Of a stretch of DNA of 63,022 nucleotides, positions 1 through 8,123 are shown piece by piece. Below the pieces are notes generated by a model, which saw only the letters and a list, made by a program, of their open reading frames with translations, was not told the origin of the DNA and did not search any database. This DNA is from a virus, in the IMG/VR virus record IMGVR_UViG_3300037504_000243, positions 1 to 63,022 of that record. One strand, 5' to 3'. Position 1 is the first letter of the stretch. Every line of letters starts with the position of its first letter. Made by a program: the position numbers and the translations under genes.

Positions 1-126
1 ATACTGATACTGATACTGATACTGATACTGATACTGATACTGATACTGATACTGATACTGATACTGATACTGATACTGATACTGATACTGATACTGATAC
101 TGATACTGATACTGATACTGATACTG
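1..126. repeat. Pure hexanucleotide array (21 copies), left contig end
   Basis: Twenty-one perfect head-to-tail copies of ATACTG. The same array, one base out of phase, fills the last 126 bases, and the last 125 bases equal the first 125. The contig therefore closes on itself inside the repeat, and the true copy number is unknown but at least 20. In the frame of the upstream terminase small subunit gene each unit encodes Asp-Thr, so the array is coding. There are no synonymous changes between copies, which suggests recent slippage or expansion at the DNA level. Confidence 0.97.
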
Positions 127-149
127 AGGGTGGCAGTAACAATGGCTAG
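1..149 (+). CDS. 3' end of terminase small subunit gene (continues from 62216-63022)
   Basis: Joining the contig ends, the small-subunit frame reads through the array as alternating Asp-Thr, then Glu-Gly-Gly-Ser-Asn-Asn-Gly, and stops at TAG 147-149. The stop overlaps the TerL start (ATG at 142) by eight bases, the usual coupling of terminase genes. The GAGGG at 126-130, which serves as ribosome binding site for TerL, is the first sequence after the array, so the array abuts the TerL initiation signal. This relies on treating the two contig ends as contiguous. Confidence 0.8.
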   Translation, partial: TDTDTDTDTDTDTDTDTDTDTDTDTDTDTDTDTDTDTDTDTEGGSNNG

Positions 150-1458
150 TACCACTCTTATCCCAACCTCCTCATACCCTTTCCGCCTCAAGCACTACAT
201 CCACCCATATCAACGGCGGTTCATTGCCGACCAATCAAGGTTTCGTATATGGGTTGCCGCCCGTCAAGTCGGCAAGACCACTACCGTTGCCCTCGACGCT
301 ACCGAGGCTTGCTTGACTAAATCCAACAACTCAGTGATACTAGTATCCGCCTCCCAACCCCAGTCAAACGAACTGATAGACCGAGTGAAATTCTGGGTGC
401 GGGTCATGGAGGCGGCACTTGGCCAGGACCTCACCGTCCGAGAGAACATGAGCGAGGTAGTATTCCTGAACGGTAACCGGATCAAGGCCCTACCTGCCAA
501 CCCTAGAACCATCCGTGGTTACACTGCCAATGTAGTACTAGATGAGTTTGCCCAGCTCCATGGTCGGTTATCTCGCAAAATATGGGCGGCGGCTAGCTAC
601 ATCGCATCCAAGGGCGGTTACCGTATCACAATCACTTCCACCCCTCTAGGTAAATCAAACATCTTCTACGACATGTGGTTGAAAGATACTTGGTCAAAAC
701 ACCATACCGATATATACCAAGCAGTGGCAGAGGGACACGACGTAGACATTGACTCTCTCAAATCCATCAACCCCGATCCGCTCATCTGGTCTCAAGAGTT
801 TGAATGTCAATTCATTGACGAGGCCCATGCCCTCCTACCATACGACCTTATCACTAGCGCTGTTGACAACGACGCTGGCAACCCTCAACTATCAACAGGC
901 GGTGAGTACTACGTTGGAGTTGATGTCGGTCGACGCCATGACCTAACAGTAATCTGGGTATTAGAATCTCTCTCTCGTGGAGGCGTTCTAGCAACCCGCT
1001 CTATTACCACTCTCCGTGACACTCCCTTTCCGCAACAGCGCAAAGTGCTAGAATCAACCATCAGACGTTTCGACCCTGTTCGAGTGTGCATTGACCAGAC
1101 AGGGTTAGGTGAGGGACTAGTCGACGACATGGTTCAACTATTCGGTAGCACTATCGAAGGTGTCACCTTTACCAACAAGTCTAAGTCTAGCATGGCCATG
1201 GGGTTACGTCGTGTGTTCGATGAGAAGCGGATCACTATACCTAATGACCGAGATGTATTCACAGACTTGCACTCTATAGCCAAGACCACTACCTCAGCCG
1301 GTAACATCCGGTTTGACGCTGAGCGAAACGAGGACGGCCACGCTGACAGATTCTGGGCGCTGGCTCTCAGTGTTCATGCTACTGACAATGCCGCACCCAA
1401 CCCAGTAGTTGACACCGCCCAACCTCGGTCTATGTATAGAGAGCTGGCAGGGTACTAG
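142..1458 (+). CDS. Terminase large subunit (Mu gp28-type ATPase-nuclease)
   Basis: This is the motor that drives DNA into the prohead and cuts it. Walker A AARQVGKTT lies at residues 39-47, Walker B VVLDEFA has its Asp-Glu at 134-135, and the RNase H-like nuclease begins with GVDVG and the metal-binding Asp 261. At 438 residues the length is normal. ATG 142 is preferred over GTG 130 because GAGGGTGG at 126-133 is correctly spaced for it. It follows the small subunit with an overlap and precedes the portal gene. Order and motifs match Mu-like head modules rather than HK97 or T4 types. Confidence 0.93.
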   Translation: MASTTLIPTSSYPFRLKHYIHPYQRRFIADQSRFRIWVAARQVGKTTTVALDATEACLTKSNNSVILVSASQPQSNELIDRVKFWVRVMEAALGQDLTVRENMSEVVFLNGNRIKALPANPRTIRGYTANVVLDEFAQLHGRLSRKIWAAASYIASKGGYRITITSTPLGKSNIFYDMWLKDTWSKHHTDIYQAVAEGHDVDIDSLKSINPDPLIWSQEFECQFIDEAHALLPYDLITSAVDNDAGNPQLSTGGEYYVGVDVGRRHDLTVIWVLESLSRGGVLATRSITTLRDTPFPQQRKVLESTIRRFDPVRVCIDQTGLGEGLVDDMVQLFGSTIEGVTFTNKSKSSMAMGLRRVFDEKRITIPNDRDVFTDLHSIAKTTTSAGNIRFDAERNEDGHADRFWALALSVHATDNAAPNPVVDTAQPRSMYRELAGY

Positions 1459-1466
1459 AGCTATAG

Positions 1467-1520
1467 CAACGATAACGATAACGACACCAATACCAATACC
1501 AATAACAATAACGATAACGA
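1467..1520. repeat. Degenerate hexanucleotide repeat in the TerL-portal gap
   Basis: The gap between terL and the portal gene is built almost wholly of six-base units of the form TAACGA, TAACAA and TACCAA, ending at the GAGGG ribosome binding site of the portal gene. It resembles a decayed form of the pure array at the contig ends. Confidence 0.75.
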
Positions 1521-1530
1521 CGAGGGTTGC

Positions 1531-3132
1531 ATGGCCAAGAAAAAACAAACTGAACCAGACATAGTCACCACCCCAGATAACGAGTTTGACATCACGGTCC
1601 ACGACAGCGCCGACACCTCCTCCTTGTCCCGCCCTGACTTATACGAGATGGATGGAGTGTTGGCCCAGTTCTCTGTGTCATTGAACAGAGCTGTTAGTCA
1701 AAGTGGTGGTGACGGGGTTGACCGCCCTGTATTACAAGAGATTGCTACTTACGACACCTCGCAAGACTACTATGACAACAACATTCTCCTGCCCGACCCC
1801 GACCAGGTCTGCAGCAAAGCTGGGTATGTTACCTATGACTGGATGACGGTGCTGCGGTTCCTCCTGACCGACCCCCATGTTTGGGCTTGCTATCAATCCC
1901 GCAAAGCCGCGACGTTAGGGCGTGAGTGGGAGATAGTCGAAGGCAGGTACGGGACTAAGCCTGACCAGTTCAAACTGATCAAATCCTGGTTCGAGTCTCT
2001 CGATGTCCGACAGGTAATCTCTGACATATTAGACGCGCCGTTCTTTGGTCACTCCCCTCTCGAAGTCATCTGGGCAGTCGACGATCTGTACTGGTGGCCA
2101 GAGTCAATCGTAGGTCGTCCGCCTGAGTGGTTCGCCTATGACTATCAAGGCAACCTCCGATACCTCTCTCGCGCCGCACTGATTAACGGGGAACTACTGC
2201 CACCTAAGAAATTCCTACTAGCTCGTCACCACGCCAACTACTACAACCCTTTTGGCGAACGACTACTCTCCCGCTGCTTCTGGCCTATCACATTCAAACG
2301 AGCGAGCCTCAAGTTCTGGGCCATATTTATCGAGAAATACGGTATGCCCTGGGCGGTGGGGAAGGTCAGTCGGGGGACACCACAGAAGGAACGAGAGGCG
2401 TTACTGTCAGAGCTGGCCAAGATGGTCCAAGACGCGGTAGGTGTGATCAACGACGACGAGTCGGTAGAGTTCATGAACGACAAAATTGGTGGGCGAGGTG
2501 ACGTTACTCGTTCTTATGAGGGGTTGACTAAACAGGCTGACACTCAGATTTCTAAAGCCATACTCGGACAGTCCCTCACTACTGATAGTGGGCAAGACGG
2601 GTCCGGGTCGTACGCACTAGGGAAAGTTCATTCGGATGTTCGAGCCGACCTGGTCGAGAGTGACGCCCGGATAGTGGAGTATGTAATGAATACTCTACTG
2701 GCCTGGGTAACGTCTCTCAATTTCAACACCAATGCCCCGGAGTTCAGGTTCTATGAGGAGGAGGCGGTACAGCGGGACCTAGCTGAACGAGATGAGAAAC
2801 TGGTCAACACCGGTTTAAGGTTTACCAGGGAGTACTACGAGGACAAATACAACCTTGACCCTAGTTGGGTAGCCGGAGTGGTTGATCCAAAGAGCGGTGA
2901 AGGTGGCGGTCAGAGTGTCACGGTTCCGGGTGGACCTAGTACCGCGCCTTATAAACTATCACCGCCTATCGACTTGTTACCAGCACCAAACGAAAGCGGG
3001 GGTCGCGGGTCCGGTGCGGTGGCCAACCCTGAGACCAACGACGACGACAGCAACCCTGGTCAATTTGCTGAACAGGGTTTAAAAAAAAATCGTGGGTCTC
3101 GACTCAGGCGGCTCAAGTCAGTCAGATGGTAA
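1531..3132 (+). CDS. Portal protein (DUF935, Mu gp29-like)
   Basis: Forms the dodecameric ring at the head vertex through which DNA enters and leaves. The segment GKVHSDVRADLVESDAR (around residue 370) and the following helix are characteristic of Mu gp29/DUF935 portals. The preceding WPITFKRASLKFWAIFIEKYGMP-like region is also typical. At 533 residues the size is normal. Start ATG 1531 has GAGGG at 1521-1525. The C-terminus is Gly/Pro/Asn-rich and probably disordered. The end overlaps the next gene by seven bases, showing coupled translation with the MuF protein that binds the portal. Confidence 0.92.
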   Translation: MAKKKQTEPDIVTTPDNEFDITVHDSADTSSLSRPDLYEMDGVLAQFSVSLNRAVSQSGGDGVDRPVLQEIATYDTSQDYYDNNILLPDPDQVCSKAGYVTYDWMTVLRFLLTDPHVWACYQSRKAATLGREWEIVEGRYGTKPDQFKLIKSWFESLDVRQVISDILDAPFFGHSPLEVIWAVDDLYWWPESIVGRPPEWFAYDYQGNLRYLSRAALINGELLPPKKFLLARHHANYYNPFGERLLSRCFWPITFKRASLKFWAIFIEKYGMPWAVGKVSRGTPQKEREALLSELAKMVQDAVGVINDDESVEFMNDKIGGRGDVTRSYEGLTKQADTQISKAILGQSLTTDSGQDGSGSYALGKVHSDVRADLVESDARIVEYVMNTLLAWVTSLNFNTNAPEFRFYEEEAVQRDLAERDEKLVNTGLRFTREYYEDKYNLDPSWVAGVVDPKSGEGGGQSVTVPGGPSTAPYKLSPPIDLLPAPNESGGRGSGAVANPETNDDDSNPGQFAEQGLKKNRGSRLRRLKSVRW

Positions 3133-6100
3133 CTAGTATGGTCAATGCCTCACGTACTACCATGACCAATATGCTATTACCGATTACTATGTTGGCCGGT
3201 AGCGTTGACGGGTATGATGCGTTTGATGATGGTATCAATGAGCTTGACCTGTCTGGTAGTGTGATCGAGATGTCTAGGGTGTTAGTGTCCGGGTTGATCA
3301 ATACGGCCCTGGTTGGGTATGTCCAAATTGAACGAGAGAGGTTAGGTGAGGGGAAAGAGTTCGATGACTGGGCAGGGAGTGTTTGGTACTTGGAGTTTGC
3401 AGACGACGCCGATTCTGGTCCAGGTGATCCTTACGATTTTAGAGAGACGGTAGGAAAACTTAGAAAAAGGTGGAAAAAGATATTTGGCGAAGGGTCTGCC
3501 GTTATGTTCGATAAGGATTTTAAATTGACTGGTCACACAAAGGAGCTTAACCCAGATCAACCCGAGTGGGTAGCGGGACCAGTGAAATACCGAGACGACT
3601 CCGAGAACTACACTAAGGTTAAGGGTATAGTAAGTATGCTAGAAGATTTGGTTTCTAGTTACGAGGACCACGAGTTGTCTCGACCCGGTTTCCATAAACT
3701 TAGGCAGTCGTACACGTTACCCGCTAAATTGGTTTTAGAGGATGAGGGGAGGGTTGAGTATGAGGACGTCATGGCTCTATCGGACGACGACAAACCCGTA
3801 ATGCGGAAAGCTCACGGGTACTTCAACCCTCTGACCGGTAAGGTTCATATAGCTGCAGACCCAAACCAGTCACCGATTTTTGGACGTGGATACAAATCAA
3901 AATACAACCGGAACGCTAGAGGACCAGATGAAGTTTGGACGGTTGATGAATCAGTATATGGCACTCTCTCTCACGAACTTTCACACCACCTTTATCACGG
4001 GATGGGAAACGGTACTGCAAGTGTGTGGAGAAAGATAAATGAGAACTTGCCGAAGGATAAAAAAATAATCAGTGGGTACGGTGACCAGAGCGTGTACGAT
4101 GGTTTACGTAGTGAGACAGAACTCTGGGCTGAGTGCTTCGCGGCCTACCAGCACCCTGATTATAAGCCTGGTACCTTACCTCCTGCGATAGAAGAGTTTG
4201 CTGCAGAAGTGGCCCAACACGGGGGGATAATTTCAGATGAACAGATTGTACGTAGGGACCAACTTTCCTTTGCTTCGAAGTCAAGCCGTAAACATCTAGG
4301 GGGGTACATCAGTCTCCTGGACTATATTGATTCCGGGAAAACAGCCGACGACGTACCTGTACCAGATAAGGCCTACGAGCACTCTATAGCTATAGAGGAT
4401 GAAGCTGTAAGGTTAGGAAAAAAGACCCGGTTGATAGATGCAGAGGGTGAGGGTAGTAAATGGTACTATGTCCTACCTAACGACGAAATGGAAGCTATCA
4501 ACTCTACGTCACTTGAACCTTTATTAGGCGGTGACGAGGTCGACAACAGTGTTACAGGTCAGTTACGCAGGGAATACGGCAAAGCTTATATGATGGAGGT
4601 CGAGACTACTATACCTGAGATTAGCAAATTATGGGAGGAGTACCACCACGAGGAGGACGTGACAGCTATTAGCAATAAGGCTGGCTTTGACCCTTTGGAC
4701 TCTTTTGCGGAGTCGTTCAACGCTTTCACTCACCCTAATTACAAACCTGGTACTTTACCTGCCAGAATGGAAAACTTTATCGATGAAGTTTTATCATCAG
4801 ACGACCCTTACGATACCGAGCTTGTAGATAGGATTAGAGAACGGGGTGAAGGTAGGGCGGACAGGTTGAAATCTCTCCCTGAAAAATACGTCACAGTCGA
4901 AAGCGGTGATGATGAGGTTGTGGTCAGTGATAGTGGGGAGGAGGTTGTGGATGACCCGCCGGAAGTAGATAGTAAGAGTAGGGCAAGGAGGCGCGTGGAC
5001 GATGGAGAAGAGGAGGACGGTGGTACCGAGGATGAAGGTGGTACCGAGGATGGAGGCGATGGTGACGACGACACCGACGGCGGTGATGACTTCAAAGTCC
5101 AACTAGGATTCAATACCCCTTTCAAGGACGCGATGACTTGGGCCAAGGCCCGAACCACAACTATCAACCCGGGGTCTTGGAAGGAGCTTAGTGCCGACGC
5201 GTACAGTCGTGCATTCTCAGTTGCCCACGTTACTAGCCAACAAGTACTAGACGACGTTAGAGAATGGTCGGAGAAAGCTCATACCGAGGGGTTGACGTTC
5301 AAGAAATTCCAGAACGAACTGGTGCCCAAACTCAAAGAGCGAGGGTGGTGGGCCACCGCCGGTGAAAGTGCCGTAGTGGAGCTTGAGGACGGGACCCTTA
5401 GAAAACGACTCAACATGTCTAGACTCGGTATCATCTATGACACTAACATTGCCGTGGCTAACGCGGTAGGTAGGTGGCAGAACATCGAAGAGAACCAGGA
5501 CCTCTGGCCTTATGTGCAGTATGAAGGTATTGACGATGAGATGACTAGACCTACACACCGGGTTTTGTTCGGCCGGGTGTTTAGGGTTGGGTCAGAGATA
5601 TTGGATTCGATAGCGCCGCCGAATGGTTTCAGGTGTAGGTGTAGTCTGACGCAGGTTGACGACGACGAACTATTTGAGATACTTAGTGAGACAGGGTTTG
5701 AGTTGGACCAGTTACCTAGCGACGCGGCCCCGGATGAAGGGTGGAATCACAACCCTGGCAAGGCCGGGATGTTGGGCGGTTGGGAACCAGAAGAGGATGT
5801 ACCAGAGTTGCCAGGGAAGTTAAAGGATGATCTGAGTGACCTTATGGATAGTCTAGGTGATACCGATGATACTGATGTTGTTGCTAAGACAGGCGACACT
5901 GACACGGAACTATATTTAGGCGACCTGGTACCAGACCTTGATGTAGACGATCTGGACTTAGGTGACTTGGTATTCGACTCCGAGGACGGAGATGATACTG
6001 ACGCGGTCAACTTAGACGATACTGACACGGTTAGTTTAGGTGATACAGATAACGTTGATGTTGACACGGTGACAGGTAGTGAGAGTGACCAGAGCGGCCT

Positions 6101-6932
6101 CGGTGGCGATGATGACGTCATTGAAACTTCTCCCCTTGTTACACCTTTTATTCCTCACGACTGGGATGATGATTTCGTCACGTATGAAAAAACCCCGGAC
6201 CGCCCTGGTGTGACTGAGACCTATTACATTGAGACCGCCGATGGTAAATCTGGGTTATTCAAACCAAGAGGTAATAAAGGGGCCTTGCAAAAAGATGGGT
6301 TATTTGCGTCGGAACGCGAGGTCGCAACCAGCGCTATAAACGACTACCTAGGTTTTGATGTAGTACCACGTACTAGAATGGTTAAGCATCCTAAACACGG
6401 AGTAGGTTCATTTCAAGAGTGGGTCAAAGACGGTAGATTACAAGGTCAGGAGCCAACTGACAATATCAATCCTGAGGACTTTTATCAGGCGGCAATAATA
6501 GAGCAACTTATAGACAATCGGGATAGGCACAGCGGCAACTTTCTTATGACTGGTGCATACGATTCATCTAGTGGTAAGACGCGTCTACACTTGATAGATA
6601 ACGGAATGTCTTTTCTAGATCGTATGGGTTCAATACTTCCTCCACCTTACCTAGTTGAAGATGATTATAACATTGATGATGGTAAAGAGTTTGAGAAGGG
6701 TCTAGACGATGAGTACAAAAGGGATTTAATAGCCAAGGTCAAAGCTATTAAAATTGACGACTACTTGTCTGATTTAGTCGACGAGGAGGTCTATGGTCCG
6801 GACGCAGACAATGCTAAGACGAACGTGCGCGATCTGTTTGAAAAACGTAAGGAGGTACTCATCGAACGTATTGAAGCAGGAGCAGTTATTGAAGAGTCTA
6901 ACCCAGATAGGTGGTCGAGGTACACGAGATAG
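3126..6932 (+). CDS. Polyvalent MuF head protein: zincin-like protease + MuF domain + kinase-like domain
   Basis: A 1268-residue multidomain minor head protein. Residues ~200-360 carry HELSHH (His 283, Glu 284, His 287) and a downstream ELWAECF (Glu 336), the layout of a zinc metallopeptidase. Residues ~480-560 repeat the second half (SFAESFNAFTHPNYKPGTLP, Glu 529) without an HExxH, a decayed duplicate. After an acidic linker, ~690-845 is the Mu gpF/SPP1 gp7 MuF domain with RPTH (His 811) and PPNGFRCRC. An Asp-Thr-rich linker then leads to a protein-kinase-like fold: GLFKP (Lys 1046), DNRDRHSGN (Asp 1133, Asn 1138) and LIDNG (Asp 1158). MuF proteins with effector domains are known as polyvalent proteins, delivered with the DNA. 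Delivery here is inferred. Confidence 0.85.
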   Translation: MVTSMVNASRTTMTNMLLPITMLAGSVDGYDAFDDGINELDLSGSVIEMSRVLVSGLINTALVGYVQIERERLGEGKEFDDWAGSVWYLEFADDADSGPGDPYDFRETVGKLRKRWKKIFGEGSAVMFDKDFKLTGHTKELNPDQPEWVAGPVKYRDDSENYTKVKGIVSMLEDLVSSYEDHELSRPGFHKLRQSYTLPAKLVLEDEGRVEYEDVMALSDDDKPVMRKAHGYFNPLTGKVHIAADPNQSPIFGRGYKSKYNRNARGPDEVWTVDESVYGTLSHELSHHLYHGMGNGTASVWRKINENLPKDKKIISGYGDQSVYDGLRSETELWAECFAAYQHPDYKPGTLPPAIEEFAAEVAQHGGIISDEQIVRRDQLSFASKSSRKHLGGYISLLDYIDSGKTADDVPVPDKAYEHSIAIEDEAVRLGKKTRLIDAEGEGSKWYYVLPNDEMEAINSTSLEPLLGGDEVDNSVTGQLRREYGKAYMMEVETTIPEISKLWEEYHHEEDVTAISNKAGFDPLDSFAESFNAFTHPNYKPGTLPARMENFIDEVLSSDDPYDTELVDRIRERGEGRADRLKSLPEKYVTVESGDDEVVVSDSGEEVVDDPPEVDSKSRARRRVDDGEEEDGGTEDEGGTEDGGDGDDDTDGGDDFKVQLGFNTPFKDAMTWAKARTTTINPGSWKELSADAYSRAFSVAHVTSQQVLDDVREWSEKAHTEGLTFKKFQNELVPKLKERGWWATAGESAVVELEDGTLRKRLNMSRLGIIYDTNIAVANAVGRWQNIEENQDLWPYVQYEGIDDEMTRPTHRVLFGRVFRVGSEILDSIAPPNGFRCRCSLTQVDDDELFEILSETGFELDQLPSDAAPDEGWNHNPGKAGMLGGWEPEEDVPELPGKLKDDLSDLMDSLGDTDDTDVVAKTGDTDTELYLGDLVPDLDVDDLDLGDLVFDSEDGDDTDAVNLDDTDTVSLGDTDNVDVDTVTGSESDQSGLGGDDDVIETSPLVTPFIPHDWDDDFVTYEKTPDRPGVTETYYIETADGKSGLFKPRGNKGALQKDGLFASEREVATSAINDYLGFDVVPRTRMVKHPKHGVGSFQEWVKDGRLQGQEPTDNINPEDFYQAAIIEQLIDNRDRHSGNFLMTGAYDSSSGKTRLHLIDNGMSFLDRMGSILPPPYLVEDDYNIDDGKEFEKGLDDEYKRDLIAKVKAIKIDDYLSDLVDEEVYGPDADNAKTNVRDLFEKRKEVLIERIEAGAVIEESNPDRWSRYTR

Positions 6933-6977
6933 AGGTAGATACTGTGATTATTTATCTACAAGGAGACACTAACGATT

Positions 6978-7259
6978 ATGGTTATAGAGTTTTACAGGTG
7001 GGTTGCAAGGGGTAATGAACTTCTTGGGTCGATAACGTTAAACCCGGATAGCACTTTTAGTGTGTCAGGTGAAATCATAAAGTCTATGTTCGACCAATGG
7101 TCTGAGGAGGGTTTTGTTGACCTAGACTACTTCACAGCTAACCAGGTTATTATACCAGAAGAGGACCCTCTGGAGTTTATGCAAGCTGTATTAAAGCGGT
7201 TTCCGGGTGGTATGTTTTGGGCGGTTGAAGTCGATAACGAGAACAGGAGACCGAGTTAG
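6978..7259 (+). CDS. Small hypothetical protein in the head operon
   Basis: A 93-residue protein with a strong AAGGAGA ribosome binding site at 6959-6965. It is acidic with alternating hydrophobic strands (VIEFYRWVARGNELLGSI), with no membrane segment and no motif I recognise. The stop overlaps the GTG start of the next gene by one base, so the two are probably translated together. Its place between MuF and the gpG-like gene suggests a head or packaging accessory, but nothing in the sequence shows this. Confidence 0.7.
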   Translation: MVIEFYRWVARGNELLGSITLNPDSTFSVSGEIIKSMFDQWSEEGFVDLDYFTANQVIIPEEDPLEFMQAVLKRFPGGMFWAVEVDNENRRPS

Positions 7260-7465
7260 TGCTACCAGAACCTAGATGTTTCCGTAGACGTTGCCGACAC
7301 TTTGTCGGTGTCTGGCAACCAGACGGGACTGAGATGTCAGAGAGAGTTGTGTGTAAAGCGTTCCCTGAACGGATACCGGATGAGATAGCCTACGGGGACA
7401 ACCTTCACCTTGAACCGTTCAAAGGCGACAACGGTATACAGTATGAGCCGCAAGAAGGGCAGTAA
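7259..7465 (+). CDS. Small Cys-rich head-operon protein
   Basis: A 68-residue protein beginning at GTG 7259, which shares a base with the preceding stop. It has C-x5-C-x-H, then a further Cys (VVCKAFPERIPDEI) and a GDNGIQYEP ending. This pattern, with Cys/His near the N-terminus, a C-x-AFP-x-x-IP-x-EI core and a C-terminal GD-x-GI, is familiar from short phage proteins of unknown function. It could bind a metal ion. No ATG alternative is available. Confidence 0.65.
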   Translation: MLPEPRCFRRRCRHFVGVWQPDGTEMSERVVCKAFPERIPDEIAYGDNLHLEPFKGDNGIQYEPQEGQ

Positions 7466-7485
7466 GGTGGTAGGTATAAGGTACA

Positions 7486-8046
7486 ATGGCTGAGCCGTTT
7501 ATTAGAGTTGACGTAGAGACTAAGGGTGTTAACAAATACCTGCGACGTATCGAGTCTCGCTTTCCTAGCCAGGTTAAAAAAGCGCTGTCAGCTATCGGGA
7601 CAATTCTAGTTAAGTCCATCAAACGCAACTTCAAAGTTGGCGGTAGGCCGGTTAAGTGGAAACCCTTATCCCCGGTCACATGGGAGATAAGACAAAAAAA
7701 GGGTTGGACCACACCTACCCCGCTTACCGCTAGAGGTGACCTCAAGAATAGTATTAATTTCAACGTCACTAAGGACACGGTTACGGTTAGTCCTAACAAA
7801 GAGTATGCGGCGGTGCAGCACTTCGGGGCTAAGAAAGGGTCGTTGTTTAAAGGTAGTGTTACAGTCGGTCCGTATACTAGAAGGGTACCGGGTGGTGGTA
7901 AGACTACAGTGCGTAAACACGAGAGGCGAATGGTTGCTCCTTGGGGTGACATACCAGCTAGGCCTTTTATGTTAGTACAACGTGAGGACTTTGTCAAGAT
8001 TCGAAGAGTGCTAGGAAAAATAGTTGAAAACTCTACCAGAAAATAG
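7486..8046 (+). CDS. Virion morphogenesis protein (Mu gpG-like, Phage_tail_S family)
   Basis: A 186-residue protein matching the Mu gpG / P2 gpS-type morphogenesis family: N-terminal VDVETKGVNKYLRRI, the WKPLSPVTWEIRQKKG segment, the LTARGDLKNSI motif (T-x-x-G-x-L-x-x-SI) and the VGSN-like 'VSPNKEYAAVQHFGAKKG' turn, ending with a PARPFM motif. These proteins act late in head or tail completion. It lies between MuF and the protease, the same relative position as in Mu-like heads. The start is ATG 7486 with AAGGT upstream. Confidence 0.88.
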   Translation: MAEPFIRVDVETKGVNKYLRRIESRFPSQVKKALSAIGTILVKSIKRNFKVGGRPVKWKPLSPVTWEIRQKKGWTTPTPLTARGDLKNSINFNVTKDTVTVSPNKEYAAVQHFGAKKGSLFKGSVTVGPYTRRVPGGGKTTVRKHERRMVAPWGDIPARPFMLVQREDFVKIRRVLGKIVENSTRK

Positions 8047-8123
8047 TACTATTTGGTTGACAGTATTTGTGGTAACAGTGTTTGTAGTACCAGGTACTGA
8101 GATGTGATTAACAAGGTGACAGT

